A stretch of DNA of 7,863 nucleotides from Clostridia bacterium (GTDB lineage: Bacteria; Bacillota; Peptococcia; Peptococcales; SKKY01). Numbering within the stretch: position 1 is the stretch's first letter; every line of letters begins with the position of its first letter. The DNA lies in NCBI GenBank assembly GCA_007123515.1, contig SKKY01000112.1, forward strand, positions 1 through 7,863. Direction: 5' to 3'. The notes below the pieces were generated by a model, which saw only the letters and a program-made list of their open reading frames with translations, ran no database searches and had not been told where the DNA came from. This document shows positions 1-6,047 of this stretch, piece after piece. Both the position numbers and the translations under genes were made by a program.

Positions 1-1204
1 CCTGATGCACGAGCATTTCTTTAGCGACGCCTATCTGTTTAACCACAGCTCCATCTTCAGCAAGGTTTCCTTTTAATATAGCAATCCCACCCGTTTTTGA
101 GTAGGCATTTTCGATCTCTCTAATCACATCATTATTTAATACTTTGGCATTTTTTACACTCTCTGCCAGACTGACACCAAGAACCGTCTTTGTTGAACCA
201 TCCATATATTCATTGTCAATCAGGCGTTTTATCACCGCAGCAATCCCCCCGGCCTCATATAAGTCAATGATACGGTGGGTTCCGGATGGATTTAGTTTGC
301 AAATATTTGGAACACGATCACTGACCTGATCAAAATCAGTCAGCGTGATTTCCACCTCAGCCTGATTGGCAATCGCCATCAAATGTAAGACGGTGTTACT
401 GGATCCGCCAATGGCCATATCCAGCGCAATGGCATTAATAAAGGCCTCTCTGGTTAAAATATCTCTTGGCTTTATCTGCTTGTCGACCAGGTACATAATC
501 GATTCCCCGGCTTTTTTAGCCAGTGCTTTACGTTGCCCGTAGACCGCCGGAATAGTTCCGTTTCCCGGCAGAGCCAGTCCCAGTCCTTCCGCCAAACAGT
601 TCATCGTATTAGCGGTGTACATTCCGGCACAGCTTCCGCAGGTCGGACAGGCTGACAGCGCTTTGGCTTCTAGTTTTTCCTCGTCAATCTGACCTCTGTC
701 ATACTGACCTACAGCTTCAAAAGCGCCTTTTATCAGGTCCGTATCTTCCCCGCCGTATCGGCCCGGAAGCATCGGTCCACCTGACACATAGATGCTTGGA
801 ATATTAAGTCTGGCTGCTGCCATAAGCATTCCCGGAACAATTTTATCGCAGTTGCCAATTAAAACTAAACCATCGAGTTTATGGGCTTCTGACATCGCCT
901 CTATCGAGTCAGCAATCAACTCTCTGCTGGCTAAAGGATAGCGCATTCCGCTGTGGTTCATCGCAATTCCATCACATATAGCAATCGCCGGAAATTCCAT
1001 GGGGGTACCGCCTCTGGCTGTGACTCCCATTTTTGCTGCTTTAGCGATATCATCAAGATGTACATGACCCGGAACGATATCATTCTGTGCATTAACAATT
1101 CCAATCAGTGGTTTCTGTAAGTCCTCCGGAGAAAATCCGGATGCATAAAATAAGGATCTGTGAGGTGCTCTTTCCACACCTTTGGTAACCTGACTACTAA
1201 TCAA
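1..1204 (-). CDS. ilvD: dihydroxy-acid dehydratase (3' end outside window)
   Basis: Dehydrates 2,3-dihydroxy-isovalerate and 2,3-dihydroxy-3-methylvalerate to the 2-oxo acids, the third common step of valine, isoleucine and leucine synthesis in the cytoplasm. The reading frame is open to the left edge and gives 401 complete codons of a family usually about 550-570 residues long, so roughly 150 C-terminal residues are missing. Visible motifs: RAPHRSL near residue 13; PGHVHL at 45-50; CDGIAM at 77-82 with D78 as probable metal ligand; GNCDK at 117-121 with cluster Cys119 and Lys121, the site that is carbamylated in the family; ACPTCGSCAGM around 185-195 with cluster Cys192. PGH stands where [2Fe-2S] members carry a Cys, so an oxygen-labile E. 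coli-like [4Fe-4S] cluster is inferred. The start is TTG at 1204, seven bases behind AAAGGGAGG; the protein then begins MISSQVTKGVERAPHRSL, matching the family N-terminus. It follows comEA by 41 bases without a terminator. Confidence 0.96.
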   Translation of the reverse strand, partial: MISSQVTKGVERAPHRSLFYASGFSPEDLQKPLIGIVNAQNDIVPGHVHLDDIAKAAKMGVTARGGTPMEFPAIAICDGIAMNHSGMRYPLASRELIADSIEAMSEAHKLDGLVLIGNCDKIVPGMLMAAARLNIPSIYVSGGPMLPGRYGGEDTDLIKGAFEAVGQYDRGQIDEEKLEAKALSACPTCGSCAGMYTANTMNCLAEGLGLALPGNGTIPAVYGQRKALAKKAGESIMYLVDKQIKPRDILTREAFINAIALDMAIGGSSNTVLHLMAIANQAEVEITLTDFDQVSDRVPNICKLNPSGTHRIIDLYEAGGIAAVIKRLIDNEYMDGSTKTVLGVSLAESVKNAKVLNNDVIREIENAYSKTGGIAILKGNLAEDGAVVKQIGVAKEMLVHQ

Positions 1205-1211
1205 TGTAAAG

Positions 1212-1220
1212 CCTCCCTTT
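1212..1220 (-). promoter_or_regulatory. ilvD ribosome binding site selecting a TTG start
   Basis: The minus strand reads AAAGGGAGG, then seven bases, then TTG at 1204. No in-frame ATG stands at this position, and the family-conserved N-terminus begins immediately, so this site decides the TTG start. Confidence 0.8.
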
Positions 1221-1245
1221 AGTACCTGTAAATTTGGATTGGATT

Positions 1246-1899
1246 TTATACTGTTATCCTGTCTTTTATGTTATCAAAAGTAGCTTGTCCAATTCCTGTA
1301 ACGTTTATTATATCATCAATTTTTTTAAAATTACCAATACTTTCTCGATAGTTAATGATTTCAGCGGCCTTCTTTTCGCCAATTCCAGGCAATTTCATCA
1401 GTTCACTTGCACCTGCCGTGTTAATATTAATCCTGCCATCCTGTGAGGACGCAAGTGTTTGAGGATGCTGACTTAATAACACCTGCGGCTGCTGAATGCT
1501 CCCGGCTTCCTGCTCTAAAAAACCGGCGGCCTCTTCTGCTGTCGGGATAAAAAATTTCTGCCCGTCATAAAGTTTTTCAGCCCGGTTAAAAAATTTATCT
1601 ACCACAAGCATATCTAAAGGTCCGGCCATTTGTAAAACCGCGTCCAGTCTTGTGCCTTCTGTAACTTCATAGACACCGGGATAACGGACATCTCCGGCAA
1701 TGTGAATAACGATACTCTCAGGCTCATCTTGCAGATCATCAAATTCTCCGGCAGAAGATTCCTCAGACAATACGCTATGATTTTCTATTTCCTGCTGTGA
1801 AACCGGCTCTTCAAATACCAAATCCGAACTGTCACTTATGTAAAAATACCCAAAAATTATAATAAACATAGCCGTACCCACTATTTTTTTCCAATCCAT
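1246..1899 (-). CDS. comEA: ComEA family membrane-anchored DNA-binding protein
   Basis: ComEA binds double-stranded DNA outside the membrane and passes it to the ComEC channel during natural transformation. This 217-residue protein has the full family layout. A single N-terminal membrane anchor lies at about residues 5-22. An acidic, low-complexity spacer follows (about 23-61). An SLBB domain covers about 62-122 (IVIHIAGDVRYPGVYEV, with conserved G-V-Y and the later YDGQKFFIP). A Gln/Ser-rich linker follows, and a C-terminal helix-hairpin-helix pair covers about 156-215, with the hairpins LPGIG (170-174) and VTGIG (200-204). The start at 1899 is followed at once by the anchor. Its ribosome binding site is a run of seven G. 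The gene lies 75 bases beyond a strong terminator and 41 bases before ilvD, so it probably has its own promoter and may be cotranscribed with ilvD. The usual partner comEC is not in the window, so transformability is not shown. Confidence 0.93.
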   Translation of the reverse strand: MDWKKIVGTAMFIIIFGYFYISDSSDLVFEEPVSQQEIENHSVLSEESSAGEFDDLQDEPESIVIHIAGDVRYPGVYEVTEGTRLDAVLQMAGPLDMLVVDKFFNRAEKLYDGQKFFIPTAEEAAGFLEQEAGSIQQPQVLLSQHPQTLASSQDGRININTAGASELMKLPGIGEKKAAEIINYRESIGNFKKIDDIINVTGIGQATFDNIKDRITV

Positions 1900-1904
1900 A
1901 TAGA

Positions 1905-1911
1905 CCCCCCC
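1905..1911 (-). promoter_or_regulatory. G7 ribosome binding site of comEA
   Basis: The minus strand reads CTGGGGGGGTCTATATG. The run of seven G ends five bases before the ATG. It can pair with the CCUCC of 16S rRNA through one G-U wobble, so it can serve as a Shine-Dalgarno site, but it differs from the AGGAG-type sites of the other genes here. A homopolymer of this length is also prone to slippage. Confidence 0.55.
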
Positions 1912-1973
1912 AGGCTAAACCATTGTCTTTTGCCTAATACTAAGCGGTCTTCTTATAAAAATCCTCTAAAAAC
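1912..1973 (-). other. comEA upstream intergenic stretch, promoter not resolved
   Basis: This is the space between the terminator and the comEA ribosome binding site. On the minus strand it holds -10-like hexamers (TATAAG within TTTTTATAAG, and TAGTAT), but neither has a good -35 at 16-18 bases. A comEA promoter is expected here because of the terminator upstream, but it cannot be assigned with confidence. Confidence 0.3.
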
Positions 1974-2001
1974 AAAAAAGCGCACTTATGAAAGTGCGCT
2001 T
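1974..2001 (-). terminator. intrinsic terminator of the TtcA-like/obg/DUF975 operon
   Basis: On the minus strand a perfect 10-bp stem, AAGCGCACTT / AAGTGCGCTT, with a four-base loop is followed directly by TTTTTT, a G and five more T. It lies 20 bases past the DUF975 stop codon. It separates this operon from comEA. Confidence 0.93.
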
Positions 2002-2021
2002 CGCCTGAATTATATTTTACT

Positions 2022-2726
2022 TTACAGATAGTCGTCGTCCTCTTCGTAATCATTTTCATCATCATCGTAATCAATATAGCCAATGTGTCCGGAAAGTTCT
2101 TCATAAAAATGGACTTTTGCCCCATTATAATAGGCGTTTAACGGTATAAAACCGATGCCCATAGTAAAGAGCGCCAAAATGGCCCAGCCGATAAAGGAAA
2201 TCTGCAGCGAAAACAAATCCATCTTGTTTCCGGCCATCATCTCTTTGCTTCGTTGTATCGCCTGCATCACGGTAAGCTCCGGATGGTCATTTAAAATATA
2301 CCAGGTCATCGAATAACGATAATAGGCAATGATCCCGGGCACAATCAGTAGCAGCGTCCAGAGAAGAATAAGAACTACCATCACAAGATTCGCAAGAAAG
2401 TACTTAAAAAAGTTGCCAAGGCCTGCTAATACCTCATTAATCTCAGTTTCGCCGTATCGTTTCAGCCGCAGGAAGTAGGCTGCCAGTCCAAAATAGACCG
2501 GGCCGGCAAAAAAGAAATTTATCAGGCTTAAAATGCTGCTTCTGTTTTCTACTGTTTGTCTTATGACCTGACCATCTCTGTAAATTTCCTGAACTGAAGT
2601 GGAGGTAAATGTGTCCGCACTGCTGGCAAAGAACCAGACAATCAGACAAACAAACAACGTAGGCACCCATTTTCCGTTTAACATTTCCAGAGAATCATGT
2701 TTTAAGTCCTGGTTTGATCGATTCAT
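2022..2726 (-). CDS. DUF975 family membrane protein with acidic C-terminal tail
   Basis: An integral membrane protein of the DUF975 family; its biochemical role is not known. From ATG 2726 it has 234 residues. The N-terminus MNRSNQDLKHDSLEMLNGKW matches the family's soluble N-terminal helix. Hydrophobic segments lie at about residues 21-36, 66-85, 108-132 and 170-195. The second half carries the family-like stretch IVPGIIAYYRYSM, then an amphipathic helix with A-I-Q-R-S-K. The last 17 residues (about 218-234) are almost all Asp, Glu or Tyr. A GTG at 2735 would add three residues, but it lies inside the Shine-Dalgarno sequence GAGGTG; the ATG six bases after that sequence is the better start. 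The gene begins 13 bases after the obg stop codon and is followed by a strong terminator, so it is the last gene of the obg transcript. Co-transcription with obg does not by itself imply a ribosomal role. Confidence 0.85.
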   Translation of the reverse strand: MNRSNQDLKHDSLEMLNGKWVPTLFVCLIVWFFASSADTFTSTSVQEIYRDGQVIRQTVENRSSILSLINFFFAGPVYFGLAAYFLRLKRYGETEINEVLAGLGNFFKYFLANLVMVVLILLWTLLLIVPGIIAYYRYSMTWYILNDHPELTVMQAIQRSKEMMAGNKMDLFSLQISFIGWAILALFTMGIGFIPLNAYYNGAKVHFYEELSGHIGYIDYDDDENDYEEDDDYL

Positions 2727-2732
2727 TCTGCT

Positions 2733-2738
2733 CACCTC
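2733..2738 (-). promoter_or_regulatory. ribosome binding site fixing the DUF975 start at 2726
   Basis: GAGGTG on the minus strand lies six bases before ATG 2726 and overlaps the competing upstream GTG codon at 2735. This rules out that GTG as the main start. Confidence 0.75.
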
Positions 2739-2739
2739 A

Positions 2740-4014
2740 TTAGTCTAAAAAGTCGAATTCTATATCTTTGACAACAACGGTGTCGCCGTCTTTGGCTCCT
2801 TTTGCCCGAAGCTCCTCAACAACACCCATCCCATCGAGAATTTTAATAAAGCGCATCATTCCCTCATCGCTTGAAAATTGCGTCTTATGGTACAGGCGGT
2901 CAATTTCTTCGCCCATGATGTAGAACGTGTTGCCATCTTTTTTAACGGTAAACTGTTTTTCTTCTTCTACCTTAGTGATCTTTATTTCATCCTCATCAAT
3001 TTCCTCGAGGAAAATATCATCAGGAACGGTCTTTAGCAATTCGTAAGCACGATACACTATTTTCTGTACTCCTTCACCGGTTACCGCTGAAATAGGATAG
3101 ACTTCATACCCTTCAGTTTGACTGATAAAGGTTTCTAGCTTTTCATCAGCCCCGGTGATATCCATCTTATTGGCTGCAATGATCATCGGTCTTTCTGTTA
3201 GCTTAGGACTATATTTTCCAAGCTCCTTATTAATCACCAGAAAATCTTCATACGGGTCACGGTCTTCTGATCCGGATACATCCACCACATGAATCAATAC
3301 TTTAGTCCGCTCAGTGTGACGAAGAAAACGGTGACCAAGTCCCGCGCCTTCGGCCGCGCCTTCAATCAGACCCGGAATGTCGGCCATAACAAAGCTTTCG
3401 CCTTCCGAAACTTTAACAAGTCCAAGGTTTGGGCTTAGCGTGGTAAAATGATAATCAGCAATTTTTGGTTTTGCCGCCGAAACCATGGACACTAACGTCG
3501 ATTTTCCGACATTCGGAAATCCGACAAGACCGACATCAGCTAGTAGCTTAAGTTCTAGGATCAGCCATGTATCTTCACCGAGGTCTCCGTTTTCAGCAAG
3601 TGTCGGAGCTGTATTTTTAGCCGATTTAAAATGCTTGTTTCCTCTGCCACCCCGTCCACCTTTGGCTACAACAACTTCTTGTCCGGGTTCGATCAGATCG
3701 GCAATCATCCGTCCGGTATCAGCATCTTTAACAATTGTACCCACCGGTACTCTTAATACCTGATCTTCGGCACTTCTCCCATGCATCGATGAGCCTTCTC
3801 CATGCTGACCACGTTTGGCCTTATAGTGTGTCTGGTAGCGAAAATCAACCAGTGTGCGCAATCCGGAGTCCGCTTGCAGAATAATGTCTCCGCCTTTACC
3901 GCCGTCTCCGCCTGCCGGCCCGCCTAAGGGAACAAACTTTTCTCTGCGAAAAGCCGAGCAGCCATTACCGCCATCTCCACCCTTTACATATATCTTTGTG
4001 TAATCATAAAACAT
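2740..4014 (-). CDS. obg: GTPase Obg (ribosome assembly)
   Basis: Obg is an essential GTPase that binds the 50S subunit late in assembly and links ribosome state to growth and stress. The 424-residue protein has all three domains. The Gly-rich Obg fold covers about 1-158 (KIYVKGGDGGNG, GGPAGGDGGKGG, KGGRGGRGN). The G domain covers about 159-330: G1 GFPNVGKST (165-173), G2 HFTTL (189-193), G3 DIPG (212-215), G4 NKMD (282-285) and G5 SAVTGEG (309-315). A C-terminal OCT domain covers about 344-424. The start is ATG 4014, eight bases after GGGAGG. That site lies inside the upstream gene, and the stop and start overlap as TAATG, so translation is probably coupled to the TtcA-like gene. In many Firmicutes obg directly follows rpmA; here one gene and a terminator intervene. 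All nucleotide-binding motifs are intact. Confidence 0.98.
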   Translation of the reverse strand: MFYDYTKIYVKGGDGGNGCSAFRREKFVPLGGPAGGDGGKGGDIILQADSGLRTLVDFRYQTHYKAKRGQHGEGSSMHGRSAEDQVLRVPVGTIVKDADTGRMIADLIEPGQEVVVAKGGRGGRGNKHFKSAKNTAPTLAENGDLGEDTWLILELKLLADVGLVGFPNVGKSTLVSMVSAAKPKIADYHFTTLSPNLGLVKVSEGESFVMADIPGLIEGAAEGAGLGHRFLRHTERTKVLIHVVDVSGSEDRDPYEDFLVINKELGKYSPKLTERPMIIAANKMDITGADEKLETFISQTEGYEVYPISAVTGEGVQKIVYRAYELLKTVPDDIFLEEIDEDEIKITKVEEEKQFTVKKDGNTFYIMGEEIDRLYHKTQFSSDEGMMRFIKILDGMGVVEELRAKGAKDGDTVVVKDIEFDFLD

Positions 4015-4892
4015 TATTCCTGCCTCCCAGCATCTTTGAAGCGCTCCAAAAAGTTGTGCCTTCCATTTTTATCTTTATACTCAATTATAGCATCAATATG
4101 AACATTTTTCGCTGATTGCAGAATTGATTTTTCAACATCCTGAAACTGTCCGCTTAGTGACTTAATCAGTTCTTTTACTTCTGACCGCTTGCTTGATGTT
4201 TTCTTAGCGGCTACCGCACATCCACAATTCATCGGCGCAAGTCCTGCATAGCGACTGAATTTTTTAATATTGTCTTCTCTTACATAGTAAAGTGGTCTGA
4301 TTAACTCCATGTTTTCAAAATTCGTCGATTTGATTCTCGGCATCATGGTCATATAGGTTCCGGCACAAAGAACATTCATCATAATGGTTTCAACCACATC
4401 ATCCATATGATGGCCCAGCGCCAGTTTATTGCAGCCTGAATTTTGGGCAAACTGATACAGTGCACCCCGTCTCATCCGGGCACACAGATAACAGGGATAT
4501 TGATCACTGATTTTTTCAACGACTTCAAAAAGATCGTTTTTAAAAATCTTAACCGGAATCTCAAGATGACTGCAAAGATCCTCCAGCAATTGCCTGTTTG
4601 TAGGGTGAAACCCGGGGTCCATAGAAATAAATTCCAAAGTAAAATCTTTCTTTTTATGTTTCTGAAGCTCCTGGAGCAGTTTAGCCAAAAGTAGCGAATC
4701 TTTCCCACCGGAAATTCCCACTGCTACCTTGTCGCCATCTTTAATCATTTCGAATTCTTTAATCGCTCTGATAAATGGTGACCAGGTGACTTTATTAAAT
4801 TTTTTTACCAGGCTGCGTTCTATCTCGAGGTTTGTTTTCCTTTCCAGTTCCGGGATAATTATCTCACAGCCACTTCCCGCTAAACGACTCAT
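4014..4892 (-). CDS. TtcA-like PP-loop ATPase, probable tRNA 2-thiolation enzyme
   Basis: A PP-loop (N-type ATP pyrophosphatase) protein of the TtcA/TilS/TtuA superfamily. Such enzymes adenylate a tRNA base and replace an oxygen with sulfur or amine. The 292-residue protein shows the PP-loop GISGGKDS (59-66), a CYLC pair (C134, C137) followed by ARMRRGALY, the LGHHMDD motif (159-165), PLYYVRE (200-206), and NCGC (222-225). Two Cys in CxxC plus a third near residue 223 or 225 is the TtcA pattern for holding a [4Fe-4S] cluster. The C-terminal SKRSEVKELI also fits the TtcA-like group of Clostridia. Thiolation of C32 is shown for the enterobacterial enzyme; the same target here is inference. The start at 4892 follows AAAGGAG by seven bases. 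The stop overlaps the obg start by one base. A rpmA terminator lies immediately upstream. TilS is less likely because of the CxxC and the third Cys. Confidence 0.85.
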   Translation of the reverse strand: MSRLAGSGCEIIIPELERKTNLEIERSLVKKFNKVTWSPFIRAIKEFEMIKDGDKVAVGISGGKDSLLLAKLLQELQKHKKKDFTLEFISMDPGFHPTNRQLLEDLCSHLEIPVKIFKNDLFEVVEKISDQYPCYLCARMRRGALYQFAQNSGCNKLALGHHMDDVVETIMMNVLCAGTYMTMMPRIKSTNFENMELIRPLYYVREDNIKKFSRYAGLAPMNCGCAVAAKKTSSKRSEVKELIKSLSGQFQDVEKSILQSAKNVHIDAIIEYKDKNGRHNFLERFKDAGRQE

Positions 4893-4916
4893 CCAAAAAC
4901 TCCTTTCTTATGAATA

Positions 4917-4922
4917 ATCATA
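4917..4922 (-). promoter_or_regulatory. possible -10 of a promoter for the TtcA-like/obg operon
   Basis: TATGAT on the minus strand (five of six consensus bases) overlaps the end of the rpmA terminator's T-tract and lies 24 bases before the start codon. The hexamer 17 bases upstream, CTGGCC at 4940-4945, is a poor -35. The call rests mostly on need: no other promoter is visible between the terminator and the gene. Confidence 0.25.
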
Positions 4923-4950
4923 AAAAAACCCGGCGTCTAGGCCAGGTTTT
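4922..4950 (-). terminator. intrinsic terminator behind rpmA
   Basis: Minus-strand RNA forms the 10-bp stem AAAACCUGGC / GCCGGGUUUU (one G-U pair) with the loop CUAGAC, followed by a U-tract (seven U in a row counted from the last stem bases). The wobble pair forms only in minus-strand RNA; in plus-strand RNA it would be a C-A mismatch. This gives the direction. The stem begins four bases after the rpmA stop codon. Confidence 0.88.
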
Positions 4951-4954
4951 ATTT

Positions 4955-5233
4955 TTATGCAGGGTATATACTTACCATTTTTCTTTTTTTATCGAGTCTT
5001 TCAAACTTCACAACACCCGTGATAAGAGCGAATAATGTATCGTCTCCGCCTTTACCCACGTTATTGCCAGGATGAAGCTTCGTGCCTCTCTGGCGAACAA
5101 GAATGTTACCGGCTAATACGTTCTGACCATCTGAACGTTTAACGCCGAGTCTCTTTGATGCTGAGTCACGACCGTTTCTTGAACTACCTACACCTTTTTT
5201 TGATGCAAATAACTGTAAATTAATTCTTAGCAT
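4955..5233 (-). CDS. rpmA: 50S ribosomal protein L27 with cleavable N-terminal extension
   Basis: L27 is a large-subunit protein whose N-terminus reaches the peptidyl transferase centre. From ATG 5233 it has 92 residues. It opens with MLRINLQLF, then ASKKGVGS, then NGRDSASKRLG, RQRGTK (48-52 region), and GKGGDDTLFA (60-69). In Firmicutes the first nine residues are removed by Prp, giving a mature protein that starts ASKKG; the likely cut here is between F9 and A10. The common cut-site context is LQFF, and this protein has LQLF. A GTG at 5242 would add MDG before the conserved MLR, but AAGGAGG lies eight bases before ATG 5233 and overlaps that GTG, so 5233 is the start. The first 14 bases overlap the end of prp. 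The stop TAA is followed in frame by a second TAA, then by the terminator stem. Confidence 0.97.
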   Translation of the reverse strand: MLRINLQLFASKKGVGSSRNGRDSASKRLGVKRSDGQNVLAGNILVRQRGTKLHPGNNVGKGGDDTLFALITGVVKFERLDKKRKMVSIYPA

Positions 5234-5570
5234 GCCGTCCACCTCCTTCTTTAAGCGTTACATGCTTTGTATATGTCTGAGCAATTGAGTCAATCCCAAT
5301 CGCAATTGTCTTAAATACGATGTCTGTTACCTGCTGATCATGCGAGGCAGGGTTCTTCACTTCAAACTTCAGGTATCCTTCGGCTTCTTCAACCGCAAGA
5401 CTGAGATTCTCAGCTCCGATGTAATGACAAAGTGTGTTGTACCCGGTTGTGGCTAAGGCCGATACCGCCGAGCAAACAATGTCCTTACCCGGCTCATCGA
5501 AATAAGCATGTCCGGATACTTCCAGCCCGTAATAATGGGCATCTTTTTTATAAAACCTGACCGTTATCAT
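5220..5570 (-). CDS. prp: ribosomal-processing cysteine protease Prp
   Basis: Prp (formerly the YsxB/DUF464 family) cleaves the N-terminal extension of L27 in Firmicutes and related bacteria. The 116-residue protein has the catalytic dyad in its conserved setting: SGHA with H21, then DEPGKDIVCSAVSAL with C33. These match the His and Cys of the Staphylococcus aureus enzyme. The N-terminal MITVRFYKKD strand and the length fit the family. The gene starts two bases after the rplU stop codon. Its ribosome binding site GAAGGA spans the end of rplU, five bases before the ATG, and its own 3' end overlaps rpmA by 14 bases, so the three genes are tightly coupled. Location between rplU and rpmA is the standard arrangement, and the substrate is encoded next door. 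Confidence 0.96.
   Translation of the reverse strand: MITVRFYKKDAHYYGLEVSGHAYFDEPGKDIVCSAVSALATTGYNTLCHYIGAENLSLAVEEAEGYLKFEVKNPASHDQQVTDIVFKTIAIGIDSIAQTYTKHVTLKEGGGRHAKN
5242..5248 (-). promoter_or_regulatory. ribosome binding site fixing the rpmA start at 5233
   Basis: AAGGAGG on the minus strand, inside the 3' end of prp, lies eight bases before ATG 5233. It overlaps the first base of the alternative GTG at 5242, which therefore cannot use it. Confidence 0.85.
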
Positions 5571-5572
5571 AA

Positions 5573-5884
5573 TTATCCTTCGATTTTTTCAATCAAAATT
5601 TTAGTGAACGGCTGACGGTGACCTTGCTTTCTGCGATAGTTCTTCTTCGCCTTATACTTATATACAATAATCTTTCTTCCTCTGCCATGTTCCTGTACTT
5701 TAGCCTGAACCTTAGCATCAGCAACATAAGGAGCACCCACTGTTACAGCGGATCCGTCAGAAATCATTAATACGTTCTCTAAAGCTACCACATCTCCGAC
5801 TTCTGCTCGTAATAGTTCCACATTAAGGCTGTCGCCTTCCTGAACTTTGTACTGTTTTCCACCTGTTTCTACAATAGCGTACAT
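5573..5884 (-). CDS. rplU: 50S ribosomal protein L21
   Basis: L21 is an early-binding large-subunit protein that contacts 23S rRNA. The 103-residue protein is full length and shows the family hallmarks: MYAIVETGGKQYKV at the N-terminus, EGDSLNVE, VGAPYV in the middle, and the basic C-terminal stretch YKAKKNYRRKQGHRQ followed by FTKILIEKI. The start at 5884 lies six bases after GGAGGTG. It is the first gene of the rplU-prp-rpmA operon, behind a strong promoter and a structured leader. The stop codon is two bases before prp. Confidence 0.98.
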   Translation of the reverse strand: MYAIVETGGKQYKVQEGDSLNVELLRAEVGDVVALENVLMISDGSAVTVGAPYVADAKVQAKVQEHGRGRKIIVYKYKAKKNYRRKQGHRQPFTKILIEKIEG

Positions 5885-5993
5885 AGTCTACACCTCCAAT
5901 TCGAAAGACTCGCCTACAGAAGGTACCAACATAGGTTGGATTTAGAAACCTTTTTCGTGCGGTTTTAACGTCAACAGTGTAATCACTATAGAC
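5885..5993 (-). promoter_or_regulatory. structured rplU mRNA leader, candidate L21 leader element
   Basis: The inferred transcript has about 110 untranslated bases before rplU. Three local hairpins can be drawn on the minus strand. The first is at 5993-5970, right at the expected 5' end: a ten-pair stem with one U-U mismatch and loop AUUA. The second is at 5965-5946: AAACC / GGUUU with a ten-base loop. The third is at 5939-5926: CCAAC / GUUGG with loop CUAU. The repeats AGTCT (5910-5906) and AGACT (5889-5885) also flank the ribosome binding site and could fold over it. An L21 leader motif is known upstream of rplU in Firmicutes and is thought to allow feedback by L21. Position and length fit that element, but its consensus was not checked base by base, so membership is inference. 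Confidence 0.55.
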
Positions 5994-5999
5994 TGTAAT

Positions 6000-6028
6000 A
6001 TATTATCGTACCTAAGGCTAAATGTCAA
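6000..6028 (-). promoter_or_regulatory. sigma-A promoter of the rplU operon
   Basis: The minus strand carries TTGACA (6028-6023), a 17-base spacer and TAATAT (6005-6000), close to the full consensus. Transcription should start near 5994-5993. The -35 begins 19 bases past the stop codon of the upstream gene. No terminator separates them, so read-through from that gene is possible. Confidence 0.9.
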
Positions 6029-6047
6029 GTGCCTGCGGCCTTGTACC

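Noticed and set aside
144..329. Small plus-strand open frame within ilvD
   Set aside because: It is antisense to well-conserved dihydroxy-acid dehydratase sequence and has no supporting signals.
1940..2125. 61-codon open frame on the minus strand spanning the end of the DUF975 gene
   Set aside because: It runs through the perfect intrinsic terminator at 1974-2001 in a different frame from DUF975 and has no good ribosome binding site.
3485..3763. 92-codon open frame on the plus strand inside obg
   Set aside because: It is antisense to the conserved Gly-rich and G domains of Obg. Its Pro/Ser/Thr-rich translation is what the complement of Gly-rich codons gives, and no promoter or ribosome binding site supports it.
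5101..5242. Possible longer L27 starting at GTG 5242
   Set aside because: The GTG lies within the Shine-Dalgarno sequence, and the conserved N-terminal extension begins at the downstream ATG 5233.
6014..6042. Inverted repeat AAGGC/GCCTT flanking the rplU -35, possible operator
   Set aside because: Only five bases pair across a 19-base gap and the repeat does not extend, so chance is likely. It also lacks a T-tract, so it is not a terminator for the upstream gene.
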